A DNA stretch of 64,000 nucleotides from Rhizobium sp. RM (GTDB lineage: Bacteria; Pseudomonadota; Alphaproteobacteria; Rhizobiales; Rhizobiaceae). The stretch covers positions 81,372-145,371 of the forward strand of contig NZ_JACAWV010000016.1 of NCBI RefSeq assembly GCF_013390595.1, read 5' to 3'. Position numbers and translations under genes: made by a program. Positions 25,119-33,465 of the stretch are shown in pieces; position 1 is the first letter of the stretch; every line of letters starts with the position of its first letter. The notes under the pieces were generated by a model that saw nothing but the letters and a program-made list of their open reading frames with translations, did no database searches and was not told the origin of the DNA.

Positions 25119-27740
25119 ATGCCTGCCAATGCAGAAATCAATGGTGTCAGTTACACCATCATCGATCTTCCTCAGGAGGCGAGGGACTGTCTGGTCCGGA
25201 TGCCTTACATCCACCGTATCCTGCTCGAAAATGTTCTTCGTACCGCGGGTGAGGATGCGCCGCGTGCCAAGGCTGCGATGATGCAGTGGCTGGAAACCGG
25301 CGATAGCGATGTCGAAATTCCGTTCCTGCCGAACAGGGTCCTCATGCACGACACGACCTGTGGACCCGCCCTTGTCGATATCGCCGGCATGCGTTCGGCC
25401 CTGGCTGAGGCAGGCGGTGATCCTGCTCTTTTGAACCCCGTCGTGCCGGTCGATGTCTCCACCGATCATTCGCTGGCCGTTGATGTTTTTGGTACCACGG
25501 CTTCGCTCGTCCGAAACATGGCCCGCGAGTATGACCGCAACGCGGAGCGTTACAGCTTCATGAAGTGGGCTACCAATACGCTGTCCGGTTTCCGTGTGCA
25601 TCCGCCGGGAACTGGGATCATGCATACACTCAATCTCGAACGTCTTGCGACGGTGGCCACGCCGTTGCGTCGTGACGACAAATTATGGGCAGTTCCCGAT
25701 ACCCTGATCGGCACCGACAGCCATACCCCGATGATCAACGGCATCGGTGTTCTTGCATGGGGCGTCGGTGGCCTTGAGGCTGAAAGCGTGTTTTTCGGCA
25801 TGCCAGTCGCATTGCGTGTTCCGGAGGTTGTTGGCGTCCGCCTGACCGGTGCGCTCCGGGACGGCGTGCTCGCCACAGATCTGGCGCTAGTTGTCACCCA
25901 TCTGCTGCGCCAGATCGATCTTCAGGACAAGTTCGTCGAATTCTATGGACCCGGCGTCTCGAACCTGACGGCGGGAGACCGTGCTGTTGTGGCCAACATG
26001 ACGCCGGAATTCGGCGCAAATAGCGGTTATTTCCCCATCGATCGGCAGTCGGTCGATTACCTGTTAAGAACCGGGCGAACCGAAGAGCACGTGTCATTCG
26101 TGGAAACCTACGCGAAACGCGTTGGAATCTGGTTCGATCCGGATGCCAACCCGCGTTACAGTTCTATCCTGGAACTCGACCTCGCCAAGGTTGAACCGAG
26201 CCTGGCCGGTCCCTGCCGTCCTCAAGATCGGATTGCCATCAGCGAAACGCGCAATGCCATCAAGCATATGAAAAAGCCGGGGGGCGCCGTATCCATCGAT
26301 GGCCAGCCAAATGACGGGGCTGTTGCGATCGCTGCGATCACGAGCTGTACCAACACCTCTGACCCACGTCTGCTTATTGCCGCCGGCCTTCTGGCACGCA
26401 AGGCAAATTCCTATGGTCTGCGTCCACCCCATTGGGTCAAGACCTCCACGGCCCCTGGTTCGCCGACGGCCGAGCGTTATCTTCTCCGCTCGGGCCTGCT
26501 TTCCGAAATGGAGGCTGTCGGGTTCGGGATTGTCGGTTACGGCTGCACCACCTGTATCGGCAATTCCGGCCCACTGACCGAGCCGGTCGCCAAAGCCATG
26601 GTTGACCGTGCCATTCTTCCCGTTGCCGTGCTTTCGGGAAACCGAAATTTCCCGGGGCGCGTCCACCCGCAACTGGAGGCCGGTTTCCTGGCGTCCCCGC
26701 CGATGGTCGTCGCTTTTGCTCTCGCAGGCACCTGTGAAATCGATATCCTTGTCGATCCAATTGCCGTGTCGGCTGACGGAACGCCTGTTACCCTGTCGAT
26801 GATATGGCCGAGTGCTTCCGAGATTGACGAGGCCCTGGCGTTGGCCTCAAGTGCTGAGGATTTTGCACCCGCTTATGAGGCGGCAGAAGCCAGCAAAGTC
26901 TGGCAACAGCTACCGGCCCCAACGACAACGCTCTTTTCCTGGGATGACGCATCGACCTATATCCGACGTCCACCATTTGCCAGCTTTGGCAACGGAACAA
27001 GGCTTGGTCACTACGAGGCAACACCGATCCTTGTTGTCGGTGACGACATCACCACCGATCACATTTCCCCCGCGGGAGCGATTGAGGCGAAGGGGCAGGC
27101 GGGCAGGCATCTTGTCGAGCACGGCGAAAATCCCCTCGATCTCAATGTCTTTTCATCACGGCGCGGCAACTGGGAAGTCATGATCCGAGGCCTGTTCACG
27201 AACAAAACGGTCCGAAACCTGCTCGCATCCGATATTCCTCCGGGGTCAACGGTACATGCGGGCAGCGGGGATGTGCTGTCGCTTTGGGATGCGGCGCAAC
27301 GATATGAAGCCGAGCAAAGGCCTGTCGTCGTGATTGCTGGCGAACGGTATGGCATGGGGTCTTCACGCGACTGGGCGGCAAAGGGCGTCGCCCTGCTTGG
27401 TGTCCGTGCCGTTCTGGCAACCAGCTTCGAGCGGATTCATCGCTGGAACCTCATTGGTATGGGTGTCTTGCCGTTGCGCCTGCCGGAGACGGTGAAACAG
27501 AAGGACCTCTCATTGCAGGCCGAGGATGTGGTTATCGTCGACGCCGATCCGGCATCAATTTCGCCGCGTTGCCCGATCAAGATTACCATCAAGCGTCATG
27601 ACGGAAGCGCTGTCACATTTGAAGCAACGGCAGCGATCGAGACAGGTGCCGAGATCAATATCCTCAGAGCCGGAGGTGTGTTGCCACTTATCCTCCAGGG
27701 GCTGGTGCCAGACAGGAAGCGTGCGCTTCAAAGTGCCTGA
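25119..27740 (+). CDS. acnA: Aconitate hydratase, AcnA-type
   Basis: An 873-residue aconitase with all three [4Fe-4S] cysteines: C410 (AITSCTNTSDP), C476 and C479 (GYGCTTCIGNSGP). The swivelling C-terminal domain has YGMGSSRDWAAKG with the active-site Ser-Arg. It interconverts citrate and isocitrate via cis-aconitate. It is slightly short for AcnA (about 890-900), so the AcnD methylcitrate-dehydratase branch is an alternative, but no prpF or methylcitrate gene is near. Clustering with tctCBA suggests an inducible aconitase for imported tricarboxylate, separate from the housekeeping enzyme. Its end overlaps the convergent LysR gene by 13 bases. Confidence 0.88.
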   Translation: MPANAEINGVSYTIIDLPQEARDCLVRMPYIHRILLENVLRTAGEDAPRAKAAMMQWLETGDSDVEIPFLPNRVLMHDTTCGPALVDIAGMRSALAEAGGDPALLNPVVPVDVSTDHSLAVDVFGTTASLVRNMAREYDRNAERYSFMKWATNTLSGFRVHPPGTGIMHTLNLERLATVATPLRRDDKLWAVPDTLIGTDSHTPMINGIGVLAWGVGGLEAESVFFGMPVALRVPEVVGVRLTGALRDGVLATDLALVVTHLLRQIDLQDKFVEFYGPGVSNLTAGDRAVVANMTPEFGANSGYFPIDRQSVDYLLRTGRTEEHVSFVETYAKRVGIWFDPDANPRYSSILELDLAKVEPSLAGPCRPQDRIAISETRNAIKHMKKPGGAVSIDGQPNDGAVAIAAITSCTNTSDPRLLIAAGLLARKANSYGLRPPHWVKTSTAPGSPTAERYLLRSGLLSEMEAVGFGIVGYGCTTCIGNSGPLTEPVAKAMVDRAILPVAVLSGNRNFPGRVHPQLEAGFLASPPMVVAFALAGTCEIDILVDPIAVSADGTPVTLSMIWPSASEIDEALALASSAEDFAPAYEAAEASKVWQQLPAPTTTLFSWDDASTYIRRPPFASFGNGTRLGHYEATPILVVGDDITTDHISPAGAIEAKGQAGRHLVEHGENPLDLNVFSSRRGNWEVMIRGLFTNKTVRNLLASDIPPGSTVHAGSGDVLSLWDAAQRYEAEQRPVVVIAGERYGMGSSRDWAAKGVALLGVRAVLATSFERIHRWNLIGMGVLPLRLPETVKQKDLSLQAEDVVIVDADPASISPRCPIKITIKRHDGSAVTFEATAAIETGAEINILRAGGVLPLILQGLVPDRKRALQSA

Positions 27741-28678
27741 GGCGCCTTTGCGGGCGACACCTGAAGGCATGTCCAATGGCCTTGGTCGCCCAGCGACTTT
27801 ATGACCGATATCAGGATATTGCGCACTTCGATCATCGCGCGTGTTGGTGGGTGATCGACCGGCATGTCGAGGATCAGGCGGCGGGAGAGATCGGGGCTTG
27901 AAACGGGTATGGCGGCGAGTGTGTCCTGCTGCACGTCGGCATGAACAGCGCCTCTGCCCAGGATGCTGAAACCCAGCCCGGCGCGAATGGCGGCCTTGGT
28001 GCTGGCCAGACCTTCAATTTCACGAACAATGTTCAGGTCGCGTCCGAGCATCAGGGCCTGTCGCTCCAGCAAGACGCGGATACCGTGGCGTCGGGTTGGC
28101 ATGATCAGCGGCAGGGACAGTGCCTTTTCGACAGCGATCTGCTGTTGGCCACCGTCAAATGTACCGACTGGGCCAACCGCATAAAGCCGCTCGTCGAAGA
28201 GCGGAACTGAGGCTGCCTTGGCGGCGTCTACCAAGTTGACGGCAAGATCGTAAAGACGGGTATCGATTGCCGCGCGAAGCGTCTGGCTGTCGCCTTCGCT
28301 GATGGTCAGGCGGATCTGCGGGAACATTTTTTCGCAGGCTTCGAACACAGGTACGGAGAGAATAGGTGACAGCGAACTGAGAATACCGAGCGATACCTCG
28401 CCTGTGGGGTTTTTGGCCCGTTCTCTCGTCGCTGCCTCAGCCTGTTCGACCGCACGCAGGATTGCCTGGGTGTGTGACAGCAGTGTCTGACCTGCATCGG
28501 TCAGAACAACGCCGCGCGAGGTGCGATTGAGCAGCAGGACACCCAGATATTCTTCGAGTGAACGCATGTGCAGGCTGAGCGGTGGCTGGGCAACGCCCAA
28601 TTCGCGCGATGCTCTCGTGAATGATCCGAGTTCCGCGATTTTGGCAAAGTAGCGCATTTTCAACAGATCAAGGGTCAT
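27728..28678 (-). CDS. LysR-family transcriptional regulator
   Basis: A 316-residue LysR protein with N-terminal helix-turn-helix LGSFTRASRELGVAQPPLSLHMRSLEEYLG (shown in part: TRASRELGVAQPPLSLHM) and a two-lobed ligand domain from about residue 90. ATG 28678 has GGAGG five bases upstream; an in-frame ATG at 28699 does not. It is divergent from the amino-acid-type ABC operon at 28803 with 124 bases between, the classic LysR arrangement. It is likely an activator of that operon, with a co-inducer related to the transported acid. Confidence 0.88.
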   Translation of the reverse strand: MTLDLLKMRYFAKIAELGSFTRASRELGVAQPPLSLHMRSLEEYLGVLLLNRTSRGVVLTDAGQTLLSHTQAILRAVEQAEAATRERAKNPTGEVSLGILSSLSPILSVPVFEACEKMFPQIRLTISEGDSQTLRAAIDTRLYDLAVNLVDAAKAASVPLFDERLYAVGPVGTFDGGQQQIAVEKALSLPLIMPTRRHGIRVLLERQALMLGRDLNIVREIEGLASTKAAIRAGLGFSILGRGAVHADVQQDTLAAIPVSSPDLSRRLILDMPVDHPPTRAMIEVRNILISVIKSLGDQGHWTCLQVSPAKAPQAL

Positions 28679-28712
28679 TTCATCCTCCGATGAGGTCATA
28701 CCATAAAGCTAT

Positions 28713-28739
28713 AACAAGTATCTGCAATATATATTTGTT
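28713..28739. promoter_or_regulatory. candidate LysR binding region
   Basis: In the gap between divergent lysR and the ABC operon, AACAA (28713-28717) and TTGTT (28735-28739) form an inverted repeat around a 17-base AT-rich core. LysR sites often have interrupted dyads with AT-rich spacers. Support is positional only. Confidence 0.3.
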
Positions 28740-28802
28740 GGAATAGCAGCCTTGGCCTAGGTTTCTCATGCAGCGAGAGGAAGCGCTGCCAAGGAGGAAC
28801 AG

Positions 28803-29639
28803 ATGAAATTTGCAAAGCTTATGACACTCGCCGCAATTGGCGCGGCGCTTTTCTCGACCGTTGCTGCGGCCGAGCAGCTTGACGATATCAAGAAGGCCGG
28901 CGTTTTGAACTGCGGTGTTCTGACCAATTCGCCGCCGCTTGGCTTCCAGGACCCGAAGACCCGTGAACCTGCCGGTTATGAAATCGAAATCTGCGGCATG
29001 TTCGCGAAATATCTCGGTGTCAGCGCCAAGATGACCGCTGTGTCGCCGCAGACGCGTATGGCTGAGCTGACCCAGGGCCGCGTCGACATTCTGTCATCCC
29101 TCCTGAGCTACAGCAAGGAACGCGCCGAGCAGGTGGATTTCAGCGGCGCCTATATCGCTGAAGATTTCAATTTCGTGGTGCTCGATCAGTCGGACATCAA
29201 GGCGGTGGCCGATCTCTCTGGTCAGCGTATCGGACTGGTCAAGGGCTCAGTGCTGATCCCGCTGACGGAAAAGCGCCTGCCGGACGCACGTATCCTGTCG
29301 TTCGAAACGAGCGCCGCCTCGTTCCTCGCTCTGCAGCAGGGCAAGGTGAAAGCGACCGTTTACCGCTATTCCGAAGGCAAGGCCGTGCAACGCAATGCGG
29401 GTACGGAGATCAAGGGGCTGCGCTTCCTTGACGAACCGCTCCTGTCGATGCCGTCCGGCTTCGGTTTCCGCAAGGGATCGCCTGAGCTGGTCAAGCAGGC
29501 AAACGCATTCCTGGCTGAGTTGGAAACCAATGGCGAAGGTCAGAAACTCTTCGACAAGTGGCTGGGCAAGGATTCCGACCTGAAGGCAACGCGCAAGTTC
29601 GAGTTCGGAAAGCCGCAGGAAAGCTGGTTCACGAACTGA
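28803..29639 (+). CDS. Polar amino-acid-type ABC transporter binding protein (family 3)
   Basis: A 278-residue periplasmic protein of the family 3 solute-binding type. The signal peptide (MKFAKLMTLAAIGAALFST) is probably cleaved after VAAA. Mature features are GVLTNSPPLGFQDPKT, PAGYEIEICGMFAKYLG and DILSSLLSYSKERAEQVDFS, the last matching the usual ligand-loop region. Relatives bind glutamine, glutamate, histidine or non-amino-acid organic acids. AAGGAGGAACAG precedes the ATG. The downstream aldolase-like gene hints at an organic acid or unusual amino acid as ligand. Confidence 0.85.
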   Translation: MKFAKLMTLAAIGAALFSTVAAAEQLDDIKKAGVLNCGVLTNSPPLGFQDPKTREPAGYEIEICGMFAKYLGVSAKMTAVSPQTRMAELTQGRVDILSSLLSYSKERAEQVDFSGAYIAEDFNFVVLDQSDIKAVADLSGQRIGLVKGSVLIPLTEKRLPDARILSFETSAASFLALQQGKVKATVYRYSEGKAVQRNAGTEIKGLRFLDEPLLSMPSGFGFRKGSPELVKQANAFLAELETNGEGQKLFDKWLGKDSDLKATRKFEFGKPQESWFTN

Positions 29640-29672
29640 TCTCCATAGCATACGGCATACGGGTCAACTTTT

Positions 29673-30371
29673 ATGGGTTACCAATTCGACTTTGGTAAAG
29701 TCCTCCAGGGTGAGTATCTCCAACTCATTCTGGAGGGACTTCAGGCCACGATGGTGGTTTTCGTTTTCTCCTGGATTATCGGTCTGGTTCTGGCGGTCAT
29801 TCTGACCGTTGTCAGGGCAATCGAGTTCAAACCGACACAGTTTCTTGTCGCTGCCTTCGTTGAATATCACCGCAACGTGCCGATGCTGATCCAGCTCTTT
29901 GTCTGGTACTTCGGATTTGCGGTCGTCCTGCCGGACGCGGTCAACGACTACCTGAACGACATCGGTGCGGAGATCGGATACGCCATCGTCGCGCTTGCCC
30001 TTAACAAGGCAGCCTATATGTCCGAGGATTTCCGCAGTGGCTTGCGGTCGATCCATCCTGCTCAGATGGAGGCTGCCCGCTCGATCGGCCTGACCTATCT
30101 CGGCGCAATGTGCTGGGTGATCCTGCCGCAGGCGTGGCGACTGGCCTTGCCGGCCCTGCTCGGCCAGACCCTGATCCTTTTCAAGGGAACGAGCCTTGCC
30201 GCTGCCATCGGTGTTGCCGAACTCAGTTATCAGGCCCGCTACATTGAAGAGCAATCGTTCCGCATCTTTGAAGCTTATGGCATCGCCACGGCAATCTACA
30301 TGCTCATCTCATTCGCGATCATGTGGCTCTCGTCGATCCTCTCCAAGCGTTATGAGTTGAGGGTGAAGTGA
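29673..30371 (+). CDS. ABC permease, His/Glu/Gln/Arg type, first subunit
   Basis: A 232-residue inner-membrane permease of the GlnP/HisM type with about five transmembrane segments. An N-terminal segment ATMVVFVFSWIIGLVLAVILT precedes the family sequence YHRNVPMLIQLFVWYF, and the EAA loop is MEAARSIGLTYLGAMCWVIL. It pairs with the permease encoded directly after it. No strong ribosome site precedes the ATG; translation may be reinitiated from the upstream gene. The stop overlaps the next start (TGATG). Confidence 0.85.
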   Translation: MGYQFDFGKVLQGEYLQLILEGLQATMVVFVFSWIIGLVLAVILTVVRAIEFKPTQFLVAAFVEYHRNVPMLIQLFVWYFGFAVVLPDAVNDYLNDIGAEIGYAIVALALNKAAYMSEDFRSGLRSIHPAQMEAARSIGLTYLGAMCWVILPQAWRLALPALLGQTLILFKGTSLAAAIGVAELSYQARYIEEQSFRIFEAYGIATAIYMLISFAIMWLSSILSKRYELRVK

Positions 30372-31081
30372 TGCTGGAAATCATTAGAGAATACTGGCTT
30401 CTTCTGCTCATCGGTGAATATCCGCACGGCAAGCTCGGTGGACTGGCGATGACGTTGATTATCTCCTTTTCCAGCCTCATCGTGACTTTCCCCTGCAGCG
30501 TACTGATTGCGCTTGCCAGAACGGGAAAGCCGGGCATCCCGAAATCGATTGCGAGCGGCTTCGTTCACAGTGTACGCGCCATTCCGCTGCTGATGCTGAT
30601 TTTCTGGGCCTATTTTGCCGTGCCGATGATCATCGGTTTTCCGATCGACGCCACCTTCACGCTGATCGTTGCCATCGTCATCTATCAGGCAGCCTATCTC
30701 GGTGAGATCATTGCCGCCGGCATCGAGGGTTTGCCCAAGGGACAGCGGGAAGCTGCAGCCGCACTTGGCCTCGGTTACATCCCGACGACCTTCAAGGTCA
30801 TCCTGCCGCAGGCGATCTTCAACGTCATTCCCGGCATCGTCAATCAGTTGACGACGATCATCAAGGAATCGTCGCTGGGCTCGATTATCGCCGTCTCCGA
30901 ACTCTCCTACGTCATGCTCCAGGTCAACTCCAATGAGGTGACCAAGCCGCTGCAGATATTTGGCATCCTTGCCGCGGTCTATTTCATCCTTTGCTTCACC
31001 CTTAGCCAGTTCACCAACTGGCTCGAGCGCCGGATCTCCTCGCGCAGAACAGGTCAGGTTGTTGTGGAGGCTGTGGCATGA
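30371..31081 (+). CDS. ABC permease, His/Glu/Gln/Arg type, second subunit
   Basis: A 236-residue inner-membrane permease paralogous to its upstream neighbour. It has SVRAIPLLMLIFWAYFAVP after the second membrane helix and the EAA loop REAAAALGLGYIPTTFKVIL. It completes the heterodimeric channel. The start is ATG 30371 inside the preceding stop codon, with GAGGGTGA upstream; GTG at 30368 is equally placed. The stop overlaps the ATPase start by four bases. Confidence 0.85.
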   Translation: MLEIIREYWLLLLIGEYPHGKLGGLAMTLIISFSSLIVTFPCSVLIALARTGKPGIPKSIASGFVHSVRAIPLLMLIFWAYFAVPMIIGFPIDATFTLIVAIVIYQAAYLGEIIAAGIEGLPKGQREAAAALGLGYIPTTFKVILPQAIFNVIPGIVNQLTTIIKESSLGSIIAVSELSYVMLQVNSNEVTKPLQIFGILAAVYFILCFTLSQFTNWLERRISSRRTGQVVVEAVA

Positions 31082-31809
31082 TCGAGTTTCAGAATGTTTC
31101 GAAATGGTATGGTGCTGTCCAGGTTCTGCGTGATGTCAGTGCAACGGTTGCCAAGGGAACGACGACCGTTCTGTGCGGTCCGTCCGGCTCGGGAAAATCG
31201 ACCCTGATCCGCACGGTCAACCGGCTGGAGCCCATCCAGAAGGGGACGATCACGCTGTCTGGTCGCGACATCTACGCGAAGGATGTGGATGTTAACGTGC
31301 TGCGCAGTGGCATCGGTTTCGTCTTCCAGCAGTTCAATCTGTTCCCGCATCTGTCGGTGGTCGAAAACGTCATGTTGCCGCTGTTGCGCATCCGCAAGCA
31401 ATCGCGCAGTCAGGCACGTCCAACCGCATTGCAGATGCTTGAGCGCGTCGGTCTGGCAGACAAGGCGAATTCGTTGCCGGCCGATATTTCCGGGGGCCAG
31501 TCGCAGCGCGTCGCTATTGCGCGGTCGTTAATCCTCAAACCTGAAGTGCTGGTTCTCGACGAGCCGACAAGCGCGCTCGACCCGGAAATGGTCGGCGAGG
31601 TGCTGAAGCTGCTGCGTGAACTCTCAGCCGACGGCATCACCATGATGTGCGTCACACACGAAATGGGATTTGCCCGTGAAGTGGCGGACCGCATCTGGTT
31701 CCTGCGCAACGGCACACTGACCTTCGATGCCGAACCGGCGCAGTTCTTTTCCGATGAAGCGCATCAGGATGTCCGGAACTTTCTGTCCGCCGTCCGTAAA
31801 AATCACTGA
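31078..31809 (+). CDS. ABC ATPase, GlnQ/HisP type
   Basis: A 243-residue ATPase: Walker A GPSGSGKST, Q-loop VFQQFNLFPHL, signature ISGGQSQRVAIARS, Walker B VLVLDEPTSALDP and H-loop CVTHEMGFAREV, all standard for polar amino-acid importers. It is translationally coupled to the second permease. The RraA-like gene follows 17 bases after the stop, so all five genes probably form one transcript. Confidence 0.9.
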   Translation: MIEFQNVSKWYGAVQVLRDVSATVAKGTTTVLCGPSGSGKSTLIRTVNRLEPIQKGTITLSGRDIYAKDVDVNVLRSGIGFVFQQFNLFPHLSVVENVMLPLLRIRKQSRSQARPTALQMLERVGLADKANSLPADISGGQSQRVAIARSLILKPEVLVLDEPTSALDPEMVGEVLKLLRELSADGITMMCVTHEMGFAREVADRIWFLRNGTLTFDAEPAQFFSDEAHQDVRNFLSAVRKNH

Positions 31810-31826
31810 AATAGCAGGAGGATAAT

Positions 31827-32501
31827 ATGTCTCACATCAAAGATATTCCCGTACGTCCCTCCAAGGAGGATCTGGAGGCTCTTTCGAAGTTCTCTCCGGC
31901 AACGATCCATGAGGCTCAGGGCCGTCGTGGTGCGCTGTCGTCGCGTCTGAAGCCGGTCGACTACCGCATGAAACTCTGTGGCCCTGCCTTCACGGTGAAG
32001 TCCTCGCCGCGCGACAACATCATGCTGCAGCTTGCGATCAATTACGCCAAGCCGGGCGATATCATCGTCGTATCCGCCGGTGAATATGAAGAAGCCGGTT
32101 CGTTCGGCGATGTTCTGGCCAATGCCTGCCTTGCCAAGGGTATCGGCGGTCTTGTGACTGACACGGGCGTGCGCGATACGCTGCAGCTTCGCGAGCTCGG
32201 TTTCCCGGTGTTTTCGCTGAGCACCTGCATCAAGGGCACCGTCAAGGAAACGATCGGCACCACCAACGACACCATCATCGTCGGCGGCGAGATCATTCAA
32301 CCGGGCGATGTTATCGTTGGCGATGCCGACGGTCTTGTTGTTGTTCGTCGTGATGAAGTTGCCGAAGTCGCCAAGCTTTCGCAGGCGCGCGAAGAGGCCG
32401 AAGCCGGTTACATCGCCGCCTACAAAGCCGGCAAGACGGTGGTCGAGGTCAGCAATCTCGAACCGGTGCTGAAGGCAAAGGGTCTGGTTGTCGGCGCCTG
32501 A
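31827..32501 (+). CDS. RraA-like aldolase (HMG/CHA aldolase family)
   Basis: A 224-residue RraA-superfamily protein with LVTDTGVRDTLQL (R116, D117), CGPAFTVKSSPRDN and a preceding acidic VVSAGEYEEAGSFGD. In 4-hydroxy-4-methyl-2-oxoglutarate/4-carboxy-4-hydroxy-2-oxoadipate aldolases this Arg-Asp pair binds substrate and metal, giving pyruvate plus a keto acid. GGAGGATAAT precedes the ATG. Its place as last gene of an importer operon suggests it degrades the imported compound or a product of it. The RNase E inhibitor function is less likely in this context. Confidence 0.75.
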   Translation: MSHIKDIPVRPSKEDLEALSKFSPATIHEAQGRRGALSSRLKPVDYRMKLCGPAFTVKSSPRDNIMLQLAINYAKPGDIIVVSAGEYEEAGSFGDVLANACLAKGIGGLVTDTGVRDTLQLRELGFPVFSLSTCIKGTVKETIGTTNDTIIVGGEIIQPGDVIVGDADGLVVVRRDEVAEVAKLSQAREEAEAGYIAAYKAGKTVVEVSNLEPVLKAKGLVVGA

Positions 32502-32523
32502 TCGACGCCGATACATATTGCTC

Positions 32524-32560
32524 AAAAATGCCTGTGAGCCCTCGGCCTGCAGGTATTTTT
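32524..32560. terminator. bidirectional intrinsic terminator
   Basis: AAAAATGCCTG (32524-32534) pairs with CAGGTATTTTT (32550-32560) with one G-T wobble, giving an 11-base stem whose arms supply a T-run on both strands. It lies between the convergent RraA-like gene and the TetR gene and can end both transcripts. Confidence 0.7.
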
Positions 32561-32588
32561 GTGGCACAGGGACCGGCGGCAGTAAGGG

Positions 32589-33233
32589 TCAGGCAGATGG
32601 ACCGTGTGCCGGAATGACGCCGCCAAGAACCGTCTGGACGATGGTTTCTGCGGCAGTCGTGAAGTCACTGCGTTTGAGTTTGTTCTGTCCGAGCGCATCG
32701 CAGGCAAGCGGCGAAAAATCGCTGTAAAACTGGGTTGTCGCCCAGAGCATGATGAGCAGATGGCGTGGATTGATTGCCGCCATGCGTCCTTCGCTTATCC
32801 ACTCCTCTAGGACGGCAACACGTTCGTCGGTCGCAGCTTGCATGTGTTGGCGATCCTTGCGGCTCAGGAAACGTGCGCCCTGGATGATCTCGCTGGCGAA
32901 GAGGCGGGATTCGCGCGGATGTCTTGCCGTGTAATCGAGTTTTGCGATGATATAGTCCCGCAGGGCCTCGGCCGGATCGCGCTCTGCGCGAATATTGGCC
33001 AACGCATCGTCCCAGCCGGCGATCAGGCTGGCGATGATCTCCGAATAGATCTCCTCCTTGGAGGAAAAATAATAATAGATATTGGCCTTGGGCAATTCAG
33101 CCAGTTCGGCGATTTCCGCAATTCGCGTGCCTTCGAAACCCTTTCGCGAAAATACATCCGTCGCAACATCGAGAATGAGCCTGATGTTGCGGGCGCGGAT
33201 TTTTTCATCAAGCTTGAGTGCCGCTCTAGGCAT
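32589..33233 (-). CDS. TetR-family regulator, RutR-like
   Basis: A 214-residue regulator with TetR helix-turn-helix GTRIAEIAELAELPKANIYYYFSS (core AEIAELAELPKANIYYYF, about 37-54) and a helical ligand domain containing FASEIIQGARFLS and MLWATTQFYSDF, which recall RutR, the uracil/thymine-responsive repressor of pyrimidine catabolism. Two RutR-like palindromes at 33356 and 42278 flank its presumed regulon. ATG 33233 has AGGTGA five bases upstream. It is divergent from the CodA-like gene. The call rests on domain look, neighbours and operators together. Confidence 0.8.
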   Translation of the reverse strand: MPRAALKLDEKIRARNIRLILDVATDVFSRKGFEGTRIAEIAELAELPKANIYYYFSSKEEIYSEIIASLIAGWDDALANIRAERDPAEALRDYIIAKLDYTARHPRESRLFASEIIQGARFLSRKDRQHMQAATDERVAVLEEWISEGRMAAINPRHLLIMLWATTQFYSDFSPLACDALGQNKLKRSDFTTAAETIVQTVLGGVIPAHGPSA

Positions 33234-33355
33234 GTGGATCACCTGAAATGCGCGGAGACGCCCCGTCTTCGCTTTCTGCTTCGATATAGCTCAAGCGCGG
33301 TTTGGTCGATAGGCGCGAAAGGCCGAATTTCCCGTTGAAAATCGTGTTCTAAAAA

Positions 33356-33371
33356 TTGACGGTTTGGTCAG
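33356..33371. promoter_or_regulatory. RutR-like operator, imperfect
   Basis: TTGACGGTTTGGTCAG matches 13 of the 14 fixed positions of the RutR consensus TTGACCA-N2-TGGTCAA only loosely in the centre: TTGAC and TGGTCA are intact, while the inner CA is GG and the last base is G. It lies between the divergent TetR and CodA-like genes, 95 bases before the latter's ATG. Confidence 0.55.
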
Positions 33372-33465
33372 AATAGCTCTAGTTTGAGTTTAAAAGAATG
33401 GCCGCTCCAAGAGAGAAATCGGCTTGTCAGGGAAGCGACACCACCAACATGTTCGGAGCCGAACG

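Noticed and set aside
25119..27740. AcnD-type 2-methylisocitrate dehydratase
   Set aside because: The length is compatible, but no prpF, prpC or prpB gene is nearby and the cluster is a tricarboxylate transport unit.
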